Origin: Colocasia esculenta
Lineage: Eukaryota > Streptophyta > Magnoliopsida > Alismatales > Araceae
Direction of reading: 5' to 3'
Assembly (NCBI GenBank): GCA_014218235.1
Contig: CM024766.1
Span: forward strand, 22,913,346 to 22,977,345
DNA length: 64,000 nt
Positions 20,301-32,029 of the stretch are shown here, piece by piece (within the stretch, counting starts at the first letter, position 1; each line of letters begins with the position of its first letter). Under the pieces are notes generated by a model that had not been told where the DNA came from, made no database searches, and saw nothing but the letters and a program-made list of their open reading frames with translations. Both the position numbers and the translations under genes were made by a program.

Positions 20301-20310
20301 CTCTGATCCA
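20301..20310 (-). promoter_or_regulatory. Damaged primer-binding site, copia B
   Basis: Reads TGGATCAGAG on the - strand, one base short of the TGGTATCAGAG expected for initiator Met tRNA. Confidence 0.7.
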
Positions 20311-20317
20311 AATGAAA

Positions 20318-21482
20318 TGTTGCGGAAAAGCTGCTATGTAGAAATTTAGAAGGGGGGGGGGTTGAATAGATTTCTAAGACTTTAAAATTCACTTCAATTA
20401 GATCTTAGAAAATTTAAAGTCGATTTGAAAAAACTAAAGATCTATGACACTTCTGAACAAATCAAACAAATCAAACTAGTTGGATGATGAAAAGCAAGCG
20501 AGCCTATCAAGCATCTAACGATATAGACAAGCAAACCACATGACAGAGAGATTTAGGGTGGTTCGGAGTACACAACTGTGTATCCTACATCCACCATCCA
20601 CTCACACAACACAATGTGACTTATCTTGCCAGTTCAGAAAGACTTCCCACAACACACACACTCTGAGATTTTGAAATCCCAGACAAGACCACACACACAA
20701 AGAAATTGGGCACAAGAATTGCACCAATTTCACACACACATATATGAAGTGAGTTTGAGAATGAGGAACCAGATTGATCAATCAATTGCAGATGGAAGAG
20801 GACTGGTTCAAATCTCCCTGATTGTGCTTCAAGAAGGGAGTTGAAATCTTCTACTCTAGCTTCAGGTTGAAGACTTTGTGGATTGGATTGACTTCTTCAA
20901 TGGGATCATCCAAGGCGATGAAGTCTTGAATTCTTCAGATCTGGGAGCAATTCGCCAAGATGAAGCCTTCCTCAGAATTGACTGGAATTCTCTGGAGTCT
21001 TGAGGGAGCAAAAGTGTGTCGATGGATCCCCTAAGGCCAAGTGGATAAAGAGTATTTATATCCCCATGGGTCCACAAAATATCTTGGGAGTTGTGATCTT
21101 AGGGATTCCCGCCCAAATCAGCCATTCCCAAAAGCATCCACGTGTCCCTGTTCATTAGATCAGAAAAAATAGACTAACTGTGTCGACACCACTTACCTAT
21201 GTGTCGACACCCTGTCCCAGATATCACAAAAACAATCTCCTGGAATCTGGAACCAGTGTCGACACACAGCTAGACTGTGTCGACACCACTGGGTACTTAC
21301 TGATGACCTTGTCTGGGCCAGTGTACTAGTGTCGACACACTGTTGAGCTGTGTCGACACCACAGACCATTTCTTAAGCTGTAAATGAAGGAAACATGTGA
21401 GAGAGAAATGTAAGCATGATAAGCATGATTTCAAAGTATTAATGAGTCACATTTGACTATCATCAAAATAAGAGATCCAACA
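20318..21482 (-). repeat. 5' LTR of copia B (1165 bp)
   Basis: TG at 21482 and CA at 20318 on the - strand, with the same start (TGTTGGATCTCT) and layout as the LTR of A. The U3 palindrome array (21178-21364) has three units instead of four. Confidence 0.85.
21178..21364 (-). repeat. GTGTCGACAC palindrome array in U3 of copia B
   Basis: Three units with paired GTGTCGACAC palindromes and the same spacer types as in A. Most palindromes are still perfect although the flanking LTR sequence differs from A at many sites. Confidence 0.8.
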
Positions 21483-22337
21483 GATGCTCCTAGGGCCGGA
21501 GGTTGAGGTGAGAATCCGACATGGAGAAGTATCTATGAACAAGTTTAATTAGAGTTTGGCTAGAGATTACCTACCTTTTGAATGTCTCTTGCAAAGGGGA
21601 TGAAGAACCACGTTTTTTGATGAAGAACACCCAAATCTTTGCTCTAGAGCTCCTCTTCATGCTCCTAGCCAATCCACCCACATCTAGCAAGGTTGAGAGA
21701 AGGTTGGGGCGGCCATGGAAGGTTTATAATGTTTTTATAAGGGTAGGGTTGTGTAAAATGAGTTTAAGTTTCATAATCTTGAGGGTAGGAGTCCTACCAT
21801 GATTAGGGCTCCTTTCTATGACTATTTCCTTCTAATCTCATCCCAATTAAGAGGGTAAGTGGAAGCAAATTCGTGCACCTCAATTGGACTAGGGTTTAAA
21901 CTCATATCATGACCCATTTGACACACTTCTATGCTTAATTAACCCACTTTAATGGTGGTTATTGGGTTATCACGAATTTTAAATATTAATTTCTTGTATT
22001 TGGCTTCCTATTGATCCTAATATGATTGGACCTCAAACATTTATTTCACATGAGTTAGTTACATATGATGATGAATTTCTGACTTATTCCTTAATTATGA
22101 TAATAAGTCACAAAAGTATTTAAACTTGGTTCAAATGATTTTTATTAGCCTAAATTTATTCATGGGTCAATGAAGATTATTATTTAAAGGCTAACTATAA
22201 TTTTTACGAAATTTTTTGATGCATTTTTACACATGCGACAATGATGCGTATGTGTTTAACTAGTTTTAGCTCATTAAATAGCCATGCATTTATATTTATT
22301 TTTAATTTTTAAATTATTGAAATTTTTGGGGTGCTAC
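21483..22337 (-). repeat. LTR-like remnant, family not identified
   Basis: AT-rich sequence with no credible ORF. Its right end reads TGTAGCACCCC on the - strand, a common opening of plant Ty3 LTRs, and joins a copia LTR fragment at 22338. The left end is cut by copia B. I call it an LTR remnant only on this end motif. Confidence 0.4.
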
Positions 22338-22529
22338 AAATGGCCCCAAGGCCAAGCTCATATACAATGCTTGATCTGAGGTAGGATCTAAGAAACAAAT
22401 AAAATTATGCCAAGAAGAAATTCTCTCAGATCTACAACAAGCTCCCACACACTAGAAGACAGAAAATAGCAGTGCGGCGTGGAGAGCTAAGAGCGAGTGT
22501 CTTTTTCTGAATGAAGGATCGAGCTCTTC
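22338..22529 (-). repeat. Fragment of a D/E-type copia LTR
   Basis: Shares ordered blocks with the LTR of element E around 45660-45840: AAGCTCATA-like, GCTTGATCTGAGG, AAATTCTCTCAGA, a GAGAGCTAAGAGC-like block, and GAGCTCTTC. The Tekay LTR starts immediately after GAGCTCTTC, so this fragment was its target; the five bases before the LTR are TCTTC. Confidence 0.65.
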
Positions 22530-25346
22530 TGTAACGACCCTCTTTATACCGGTACGATTATACCAATCCACGTCGGTACAAAGGGCGTCATTACAGTGGG
22601 ACATTTACCCAACACTTAACACTAGATTGAGATGTACACAATATTACAAGATTATAGTGGAATAAATAAATAATCTCATTCTCATTTCATCATCATCATC
22701 AAATATCCACAGTCTAGATAGCAATAAAAGAAATGCAAGTGTCCACATTATTACAACTTCAAAATAAGTACATTGTCTAAATTAATTGCATACTTTTATT
22801 GATTACATAATATGAAAATACAAGTAACAATGTAGAAGTCTCCACAAAAATAGCTACTCCACCCACTCGAAGTCGCTTCTAACTATGTCCTCCTCAGAAG
22901 TGGAGACACCTGTCACACCTGTACGCCGAAGCAAGAATGAGTCTAAAGAGACCCAGCAAGCAATCTAAGGACACAACCTACACATATCACATATACATGC
23001 TAGTATTTTACACATTTAGGAATAAACATGGTACTTGCTTCATGTTACTTAAACATCTAATTATAAAACCTATAGCATGCTTTCTACACATTCTATTCAA
23101 CATGGTTCAAAGATTCCAATTTTATTCAATCATTTTGCAACTATACACAATTAAAGCATAGTACTATATACAAAGTAAATAACATACCTAGCATGATATC
23201 TAATCGTTTTCTCATGCATTTATCACACTTATAAACACATTTTGCTTGCTGTTTTGTCATGAATTAAACACAATCACATGGTTTACATTTATTCACATGC
23301 TAACTCATTCACTTAACAATTCACATACTCATACTTCACATTTTCACAATTCACATGTTCACATGCACATATTCACATTTTCACAATTATTTCCGTGACA
23401 CTAGTCCAAACCACCACTAGAAGGACACACATATACACATACACATACCCATCACCTAGGCAACACAGTGACGGATCTTGGTTAACTACGCAGAACCGGG
23501 AGAAGCATTCTCCACCCTAACCAGTAGTACTTGTCCACCTCCAGGATTTCATCCTAATGCCCATAGGATATCACACACATTGAACCTTCCCGTAGGGACT
23601 TTACTACAGTACGGTTCCACAGCCCTCTTTGGTAGCAGTGTCACTAACGGCACAATTTACACATTGTAATATTATCGCATTGTCACATTATCACATGCAC
23701 TTTTAACATATTTACATACACCTTTAAGTAACTATACATGCTTCAGTTTATCCAGCATAATGTTACTGTTTCACAGTGTTAATCAGATCATAACACAATC
23801 CTAATCATGCTACTAACCACTGAATTATACATAATCAAACTTAACATGCTCAATGTGGTCATTCTCTCCTATTAAATTAATAACAGTACCTACTATTATC
23901 AAAACAGTGCATAATTTTTATCACATGTCCTAAACAAATAACATGTCATATACTCAAATTTTCAGATTTTTTGGAACTACAACACGATTATAACAATTTA
24001 AATAGGTTTAGGCATATTTATCACTAAATTCACTTAAGTAGGTTTCATAGTAAAACAGTCATACCCAACAGTGCCAACACTTGAAGACGGTCATCATACA
24101 ATCATAAAAAATTTGTGAAACATTAATACATCATAAATCTAATAATCAAGAATTACCAAAATCAAATCATGCTCATTATCCCATTACAAAAATTCCAATA
24201 AATAATACTTTTTAAAAAATCGACCCATCCTCATAGCATGATCTACTAACTGTACCTGACAATATATAAAATTTCCAATATGCACATATACCCAAAAATA
24301 AAAAAGAACACACCACATAGATCAAAACAACCATTCTGCAAAACCTGAAGAACTTGGCGGCAAAGGGCTTGCCGCCAACAGGGTTAACGACACACGATGT
24401 TGCCGCTAACTCAGGAACTTAATGGCAGCAAGCTGGCCATTAAGTTTTTGTGTGCATAAATGCAGACTGAACGCATAAATCTTGATGAATGGGGGTTCCA
24501 GAACACAATATAAAATCCAATAAAATTTCTGAGACCTAGGAGACATGAGTGGGGATGAGATCCCTCGATTACTTGCCTCAGAAAAATTGCTAGATTGGAC
24601 TAATTTTGCCGGAGAAGCTCTCCCCGGCCAAGCCAAGAAGACACACAAAATGCCTCCCGAATCCGATCATTGAGTTGATGCAGGCCTATCTCTGGAGTCG
24701 GGGAAGATCCACCAATGCTAGGAGCACCTCCCAGTCGATGTAGATCGCCAGTAGGAACTCTCAATCGCCAGATCAAAGTGCACAAAGATCAATTTTTCAC
24801 CACAGAAAACCCTAGGTTCTCCTTTGGCGAAAAGACCTAACTTGGCCGAATCAAGGTGTTTTTATAAGGCCAAGGGGGTTGGGTACGCATTAGATAGGAT
24901 TTTCTACCGTTGGAGAAGGGTTTCCAAAATCAGAACTGAAGGAAACGCAGTCGTTTCCAGATCTAAAACCGCAACAATTCTGGGAAATAGATGACCACAT
25001 TGTTGCCATTTATTGGATTTGGCGTCCATCGATCTGGACGTCGACTCCCTTATAACACATCCACACATGTTGACGTCAATTGGTATTTCGACCAGAACAC
25101 AAAAAAATAGATATACATGCATTCACCTTATAATTTACACACTCTATACATCATTTTATTTAAATACAAGATGTACAATGTAAATACATAAGTAAACACT
25201 ATATACATATGCACAACATCATTTGAATACTATATGTACAGAAATAATTATATATATATATATATATATACATAATTTTATACATAAAGCAACTAATCAC
25301 CATATGACAAAATCTAAATAAAAGAACAAAGTTCGAGGGCCTTACA
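22530..25346 (-). repeat. 3' LTR of Tekay element (2817 bp)
   Basis: On the - strand it opens TGTAAGGCCCTCG (25346) and closes GGGTCGTTACA (22530). It contains a microsatellite (TA)n near 25249-25270 and no credible gene. It shares ordered blocks with the solo LTR at 50117-53389, for example the CCTCCAGGATTT / AAATCCTGGAGG region and the terminal GTAAATGTCCCACTGT block. Confidence 0.85.
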
Positions 25347-25373
25347 CAGTTACACCCTCTCCCCCTTAAAGAA
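25347..25373 (-). promoter_or_regulatory. Polypurine tract of Tekay element
   Basis: On the - strand, CTTTAAGGGGGAGAGGGTG then TAACTG directly precedes the LTR start. The GGGGGAGAGGGTGTAA form is typical for Tekay/Del. Confidence 0.75.
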
Positions 25374-25427
25374 ACTTCATCCTCAAGTTAGAATGAAACT
25401 AATCAAATAAATGGGGATACTTCTTCT

Positions 25428-27585
25428 TCATAGCATCCTCAAGCTCCAAGTAGCTTCTTCTCGCGAGAAGTTCTTCCATAGCACCTTTACAGACGCAATG
25501 CTCTTGTTCCTGAGGTGCTGAACCTTCCGATCAAGGATAGCTACTGGTTGCTCAACATACGACAGATCTGGCTGAATCTCCACTGGCTCGTGACTAATCA
25601 CAAGAGACAGATCTCGCAGAAACCTCCTGAGCATAAATACGTGGAAAACCGGATGAACACTAGCTAACGTTGGGGGTAAAGCTAGCTCATATGCCACGTT
25701 GCCCATCCGTCTAAGAATCTCATATGGGCCAATGAATCTAGGACTTAACTCACTATGCCTGCCAAACCTGACAACACCTCAGGTTGGTGAAACCTTCAGA
25801 AAAACATGCTCACCAACCTCGAACTCTAAATCCTTCCTTCTGTTGTCAGCGTAACTCTTCTGCCTATCCTATCGCGCCGCAACAAGCCTCTGCCTAATAA
25901 GCTGAATCTTATCCGAAGTCTCCTGCACTAACTCCGGACCTATCAACTGCCTATCACCTATCTCCTCCCAACATAAAGGAGATCTACAGGGCCGCCCATA
26001 CAAAGCCTCAAATGGAGCCATACCAATGCTCGCATGAAAGCTGTTGTTGTAGGCGAACTCCACAAGAGGTAAATGACGCTCCCAATCACCCTTCCAATCC
26101 ATCACATACGCTCTCAACATATCCTCGAGCATCTGGATAGTCCTTTCGGACTGCCCATCTGTCTAGGGATGGAACGCCGAACTAAGCTTCAACTCAGAAC
26201 CTAAAGCCTCCTGAAGACCCTTCCACAACCTCGAAGTAAACCTCGGGTCTCAATCCAAAATAATCGACTTCGGCACGCCATGCAACCTTACAATGCTACT
26301 AACATGCAACCTAGCCAAACTCTCCACTGACTGCTTCTTTTTCATCGGTAAGAAATGAGCCATCTTGGAGAATCGGTCTACAATCACCCAAATCGAGTCA
26401 TTGCCCTTCACTGATCTGGGCAAACCCATCACAAAATCCATAGTGACAGCCTCCCACTTCCATACTAGGATCTCCATCTTCTGCATAAGACCAGATGGTC
26501 GCTGACGCTCGGCCTTCACTTACTGGCATACCAAACACCTAGATACAAAATCCGCTACATACTTCTTCATGCCAGACCACCAAAATGATTTCTTCAAATC
26601 CTGGTACATCTTAGTGTTACCTAGATGAATAGAGAACCTCAACCTATGGGCTTCTGCTAGAACATGCTCAAGGACACCCACTACATCGGGAACACAAACT
26701 CGGTGCTGAAATCTAATCACACCATCCTCATCTCGAGCAATGCCTGCCTTGCCCACCAACTCCTGGAGTCTAGGGTCGGCCTTTTGCTGCTCAATCACTT
26801 CATCTAGGATAGTGGACCGAATGGACAACTGAGCCACGAAAGCCTGACATAACTGTGGCTCTAATTTAGTCATCGCACATGCAACATCCTCTAACATCTT
26901 CCAATCCTGCTAGAGCAAAGATCTCTTTCTGCTAAGAGCATCTGCTACGACATTCGCCTTCCCTGGATGATACTGAAGATCGAAGTCGTAGTCCTTAAGG
27001 AACTCAATCCATCTCCTCTGCCGTAGGTTCAACTCCTTCTGCGAGAAGAGATACCTCAAACTCTTGTGGTCAGTGAACACCTCAAATCTAACACCATAAA
27101 GATAGTGCCTCCAGATCTTCAGTGCATGAACCACTGCCGCAAGCTCGAAATCATGAGTCGGATAGTTACGCTCATGCTCCTTCAACTGGCGAGGAGCATA
27201 TGCCACTACCCTACCTTGCTGCATCAAAACATAGCCAAGACCGATCCGAGAAGCTTCCAAAAAGATGGCAAAACCCTCTACACCACTCGGCAAAATCAAC
27301 ACGGGTGCAGAAGTAAGCTTCGCCTTCAGCAATTGAAAACCACTCTCACAATCCTCGGATCAGACAAACTTCACACCTTCCTGGTTAGCTTAGTCAAAGG
27401 TGCGGCGATAGATGCAAATCCCTTAATGAATCACCAGTAATAGCCAGCTAAACCAAGAAAACTACGAATCTCTAATCGGGTCCTTGGAATCTCCAATCTA
27501 ATACAGCATGGAACTTCTCCGGATCAACTACTACTTCAGCGCCTGAGATAACATGCCCAAGGAAATGAACCTCGCGCATCCAGAA
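25428..27585 (-). pseudogene. Tekay pol remnant: RT end, RNase H, integrase, chromodomain
   Basis: In - strand order: RT thumb remnant (27585-27430); RNase H (27332-26910), with EVFTDHKSLRYLF and DFDLQYHPGKANVVADALSR; integrase zinc finger ending CLVCQ (26897-26520); integrase core with VTMDFVMGLP and VIVDRFSKMAHF (26519-26250), then DGQSERTIQ-like and FAYNNSFHASIGMAPFEALYG (26170-25870); integrase C-terminus; and a chromodomain (25600-25428) with VAILDRKVQHLRNK and VLWKNFSREEATW. At least four in-frame stops and a frameshift break it. Several stops look like TGG-to-TAG changes, in keeping with decay of methylated DNA. Confidence 0.85.
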
Positions 27586-27798
27586 TGATGATCAGTATGT
27601 CCCCATGTAATTTTAATTACAAATTATTTTCGTGATTAACAAAACCCTATCAAAATTTCTAACATATTTTTCATAAGTCTTAAGTACAGGAAATATACCA
27701 AGGTCAAACAAGCCAATATTGGTAAGTATCATATTCCTGAAGCTTTAATCATTTCAAGGTAATATTTCTCTAAGTCCACATCGCCTTTTGAAAGCCAC

Positions 27799-28990
27799 AA
27801 CGATTCCTTAAGTCATCGCAACGATTTCTTAAGACGTCGCAACCATTTGCTCGTCGTAACGACTCCTTAAGTCATCACAACGATTTCTTAAGACGTCGCA
27901 ACGATTTGCTCGTCGTAACGATTCCTTAAGTCATCGCAACGATTTCTTAAGACGTCGCAACGATTTGCTCGTCGTAACGATTCCTTAAGTCATCGCAACG
28001 ATTTTTTAAGACGTCGCAACGATTTGCTCGTCACAACGATTCCTTAAGTCATCGCAATGATTTCTTAAGACGTCACAACGATTTGCTCTTCGTAACGATT
28101 CCTTAAGTCATCGCAACGATTTCTTAAGACGTCGCAACGATTTGCTCGTCGTAACGACTCCTTAGTCATCACAACTATTTCTTTGGACGTCGCAATGATT
28201 TGCTCGTCGTAACGATTCCTTAAGTCATCGCAACGATTTCTTAAGACGTCGCAACGATTTGCTCGTCGTAACGATTCCTTAAGTCATCGCAACGATTTCT
28301 TAAGACGTCGCAACGATTTGCTCGTCGCAACGATTCCTTAAGTCATCGCAACGATTTCTTAAGACGTTGCAACGATCTGCTCGTCGTAACGATTTCTTAA
28401 GTCATCGCAACGATTTCTTAAGACGTCACAACAATTTGCTCGTCGTAACGACTCCTTAAGTCATCACAACGATTTCTTAAGCCGTCGTAACGATTTGCTC
28501 GTCGTAACGATTCCTTAAGTCATCGCAACGATTTCTTAAGACGTCGCAATGATTTTCTCGTCGTAACGATTCCTTAAGTCATCGCAACGATTTCTTAAGA
28601 CGTCGTAACGATTTACTTCGCGCAACGATTTCTTTAGAGCTCAATACGATTTGCTTCGCGCAACGATTTCTTTAAAGCTCATAACGATTTGCTTCGTGTA
28701 ACGATTTCGTTAGAGCTTATAACAATTTGCTTCACGCAACGATTTCTTAAAGCTCATAACGATTTGCTTCGTGTAATGATTTCGTTAGAGCTCATAACGA
28801 TTTGCTTCACGCAATGATTTCTTTAAAGCTTATAACGATTTGCTTCGTGTAACGATTTCGTTAAAGCTCATAACGATTTGCTTTGTGTAACAATTTCGTT
28901 ATAGATCAAAACATTTGCTTTGTGTAACGATTTCTTTAGAGCTTACAACGATTTGCTCTCTATAACGATTTCTTTAGTATTCATAACGAT
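27799..28990 (+). repeat. AACGATT high-order tandem arrays in U3 of D 5' LTR
   Basis: The first array (27799 to about 28615) has about 14 copies of a 59-bp unit, itself three subunits of 21, 21 and 17 bp, each ending in CAACGATT or TAACGATT (linkers CTTAAGTCATCG, CTTAAGACGTCG, GCTCGTCG). A second array (about 28615-28990) uses a shorter unit near 38 bp with CTTCGCGCAACGATTTC and AGCTCATAACGATTTG. The heptamer AACGATT is the constant part. Confidence 0.9.
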
Positions 28991-29524
28991 TCCTTTAATG
29001 AATACAACGATTTGCTTTCTATAATGACTTGTTAAGTGATCATAACGATTTCATAAGTCATATATGCAACGACTTTATGGTTTATATCGACTTGATGCTT
29101 ACATTATTTCTGAAAGCGTTGAATAGTCAAAGTCTTCTCATATCTGTCTGACTGCTGTGCATTTAATGAAGACAGATCGCATCTCTGCATGCATGCAGAT
29201 GAGATCTTTCCATTATCGTGCATACTCTGCTAACATCTTTTTAAATAGCAAAATGAAATTTCTATTCTTGGTGAATATTCACATCAACGTCTTCTGACAA
29301 CAAGAGACAGCCTAGCTGTCTACTGTTCTAGCATTTAATATGTGCAGGGTCCTAAAGACATTTTGTCATACAACGTCGGATCATATAGAAGCCAGAAGAT
29401 CTCATCTCTTTGCGTGCACAAATGAACAAAAGACTGTTGACTGGAAGCTTCCAAGTGTCAAGCAGTCTAACGTCTACCAAACTAAGAGACAACGGTTACT
29501 TTAACGACTACATTTTAAACTGGA

Positions 29525-29533
29525 GATATAAAT
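29525..29533 (+). promoter_or_regulatory. TATA box in D 5' LTR
   Basis: GATATAAAT about 500 bp downstream of the AACGATT arrays. The equivalent in the 3' LTR is at about 40569-40577, with matching flanks (TTCAAGATAG). Confidence 0.6.
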
Positions 29534-30174
29534 TCAAGATAGTAGCTCCAGAAGAATAGACAGAAGAGAGAGACCTACGATTGAGAAAACAAGCTTTGCA
29601 GTTCTTCTGAAAGAATTCTAGAGCCAAGAATTTCATTCCTGTGTGTCATTAGCTCTTTGCTCTCTGTGCTGTAATTGAAATCCTGAGAGAGCCAGTGTAG
29701 TTCTGAGAGAGTGCCTTGTTTAGATTATTTGCTCTCAGTGCTAGTAGTCTCAGATCTTGTCTTGCTAAAGCTTGATATAGGGGCTTGAATTCCTATTTAT
29801 TCTTTTGTGTTATGGTTCCCTTCTGTTGTGAAGGAAGACCTGGTGTGGGATCCAGGGTGTTGTAGTTCCCTTCTTGTGAACGAAGACCAGCTGAGCTGGG
29901 TGTTGTATTGTCCGTAGGGGGACTGTACCCTAGTTAGTGGAATCCTGAGTTGTTGCTCAGGGACTAGACGTAGGACTCCTAAGGAGAGGAGGTCTGAACC
30001 AGGATAATTCCTTGTGTTGTGTGATTGCTATTTGTGTGTTTGTCTTCTATACTAACCTTCTCTAACCTTCATCGAAGAACATCTTTCTGTGAATGTTTTA
30101 TGTACAGGTACTAATCAAATAAATTTTTAAAGACCCATTCACCCCCCCTCTGGGCTCGTCAACTGGGCAACAAG

Positions 30175-30185
30175 TGGTATCAGAG
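30175..30185 (+). promoter_or_regulatory. Primer-binding site, element D
   Basis: TGGTATCAGAG, complementary to plant initiator Met tRNA, two bases after the LTR end. Confidence 0.9.
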
Positions 30186-30238
30186 GTGAGTCTCTTCGAC
30201 AAAGAAGAAAGATCCAACGATCTGAAGAGTAAAGATCC

Positions 30239-31985
30239 ATGGCAGCCCAAGGTAACATTGAAGGTCAGTTTGTCAACCGACCCCCTCTCTTCGATGGTGA
30301 AGATTATGCTTATTGGAAGACCAGAATGGAGTACTTTCTCCAAGGTCACGACTATCAGATATGGTCAATAGTAGAAGAAGGCGATCTCCTGGTCACAAAT
30401 GAGAAAGCTCAGTGGATAGATGATGACAGGAAAAAGATCTCCTTGAACTGTAAGGCTAAGAGTATTCTGTGCTGTGCACTAAGCAAAAAGGAATTCAACA
30501 GAGTTTCAGCCTGCAAATCCACAATGGAGATGTGGGAAAAGCTTAGAATTACCTATGAAGGCACAGACAAAGTGAAGGAGACAAGAATTGATATTCTTGT
30601 TACTCAATATGAAAGATTTCAGATGCAATCGAGTGAGTCCATAACTCAAATGTTCAGTCGATTCATAGATATTACAAATGGATTGGCTGGACTTGGGAAA
30701 ACCTATGAGATTGGAGACATGGTGAGGAAAATTCTTAGATCCTTACCATCCTCATGGACCCCAAGGTCACAGCTATTGAGGAAGCTAATGATCTAAAAAG
30801 GATGTCTTTGGAAAAGCTCATTGGGTCCCTTATGGCCCATGAGATCAATATGGAAAGGCTAGGAGAATCGTCAAGTAGAAAGAAGCACTCCAATGCTTTA
30901 AAAGCTGAAGAAGACTCATCAGAAGCAAGCTCAGATGAAAATGAAAGTATTGAGGACAATGAAAATGAAGAAGCAATGCTATCAAGAAGACTGCAGCGGA
31001 TTTTAGCCAAGAAAAAGAAATTTCAATCTGGCAGAAGATTCTTTAAGAAAAACAAAGAGTTTAAGAAGTCAGAAGGAAAGGATCTGAAGAAAGGAGACCA
31101 ATATGCTATGAGTGCAAGAAACCTAGACATATCAAAGCTGAATGTCCAAAGCTCAAGAAGCCTGAATTCAGAAAAAGAGAGAGTTCCAAGAAATTCAGGA
31201 AATATAAGAAAAAGGCAATGGCAGCCGCTTGGGAAAACAGCAGCGACTCAGACAATGAGTCAAGCTCGAGCAGTGATAAAGAATAAGCCAACCTGGCATT
31301 CATGGCAAATACAGATGATAAGGTAACATCTGACTCCTCCTTTGATTCCTGCAATAATTCTGATTCGGATAATTTAGAGGAAGCATTCAATGAACTATAC
31401 AATAAATATAGAGAAGTAACCAAACTATTAAAAGTAAGTAAGAAAATAATGCTTGTCTAGAAAACACAAACTCAGATCTAAAATCAGAAAATGAACAGCT
31501 AGAAAAATAGTTAACTGAACTTAAAAGAAGAAATGACTTATTATGTGAAAATCTAAAAGCTAAGAATGAATAAATAACCAAATTAGAAAAACAAGCAAGT
31601 TCAGATGAACTAAAAACTGAAATTAAGACACTAACAGAAGAAAATATACAGTTATCTAGCACATTAGAAAAATTCACTAATGGTAAAAACTTCCTAATAT
31701 TAAAAGGTGCCTGAAGATCAGGTAAGAAGAAAAATGGATTAGGATATACACCCCCAGATATGAAGAAACCATAGTTTATCCAAAAATATATCCAACACCA
31801 AAATTTGTACCTGAACAAGACATTGCATATAAGGCAGATTTCAAATATATAGAAAAAGTAACCAAATTGTCCTGCTGCAGTCACTGTAACAAATTAGGAC
31901 ATATTATAACTACATGTCCAACTAAACATAAGAAATGGATAATAAAAAGGGAAACCAGTGATACTAACCAATCAGGACCCAAAAG
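30239..31985 (+). pseudogene. Element D gag (UBN2-type, coiled coil, two knuckles)
   Basis: Starts at ATG 30239 (MAAQGNIEGQFVNRPPLFDG). The UBN2-type core spans about 30380-30800 (ITQMFSRFIDITNGLAGLG, MVRKILRSLPSSW). A frameshift near 30765 leads to a Ser/Glu-rich linker, and a second shift near 31095 to a CCHC knuckle CYECKKPRHIKAEC (31104-31145; the usual Gly is Arg). An acidic stretch and a coiled coil with in-frame stops follow (31330-31690), then a second knuckle CSHCNKLGHIITTC near 31877-31918. Gag ends just before protease. Frames used: 2, 1, 3. Confidence 0.85.
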
Positions 31986-32029
31986 AACTTCGGTACCTAA
32001 AACTTAATGTTTTCATTTCAGGGTAACTC

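Larger units (their letters stand above)
19178..21482 (-). mobile_element. Copia element B, 5' LTR and partial gag, host of element A
   Basis: Same family as A. Read on the - strand: LTR 21482-20318, a damaged primer site, then gag down to 19178, where the 5' LTR of A interrupts it. The gag match to A continues in register up to the position equivalent to 16805. The rest of B should lie beyond the 3' end of A, in or past the gap. Confidence 0.8.
22530..27585 (-). mobile_element. Tekay/Del-type chromovirus (Ty3/gypsy), 5' half missing
   Basis: On the - strand: a pol remnant from RT C-terminus through RNase H, integrase and chromodomain (27585-25428), a polypurine tract, and a 2817-bp 3' LTR. 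Very long LTRs and this chromodomain type are usual for Tekay/Del. Gag, protease, the RT N-terminus and the 5' LTR are absent because copia element D begins at 27586. Confidence 0.85.
27586..30172 (+). repeat. 5' LTR of element D (2587 bp)
   Basis: Opens TGATGATCAG and closes GGGCAACA, followed by AG and the primer site. Layout: unique U3 start, AACGATT arrays (27799-28990), unique U3 with TATA at 29525, then R/U5. About 515 bp longer than the 3' LTR, all from the arrays. Confidence 0.9.

Noticed and set aside
27799..28990. Regularly spaced repeats resembling a CRISPR array
   Set aside because: The units are contiguous tandem repeats with conserved linkers, not unique spacers. The array lies inside a plant LTR, and no cas-like genes are present.
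30175..30185. tRNA gene candidate (Met)
   Set aside because: Only the 11-12 bases complementary to the tRNA 3' end are present; it is a primer-binding site, as at 17918, 45206 and 58826.
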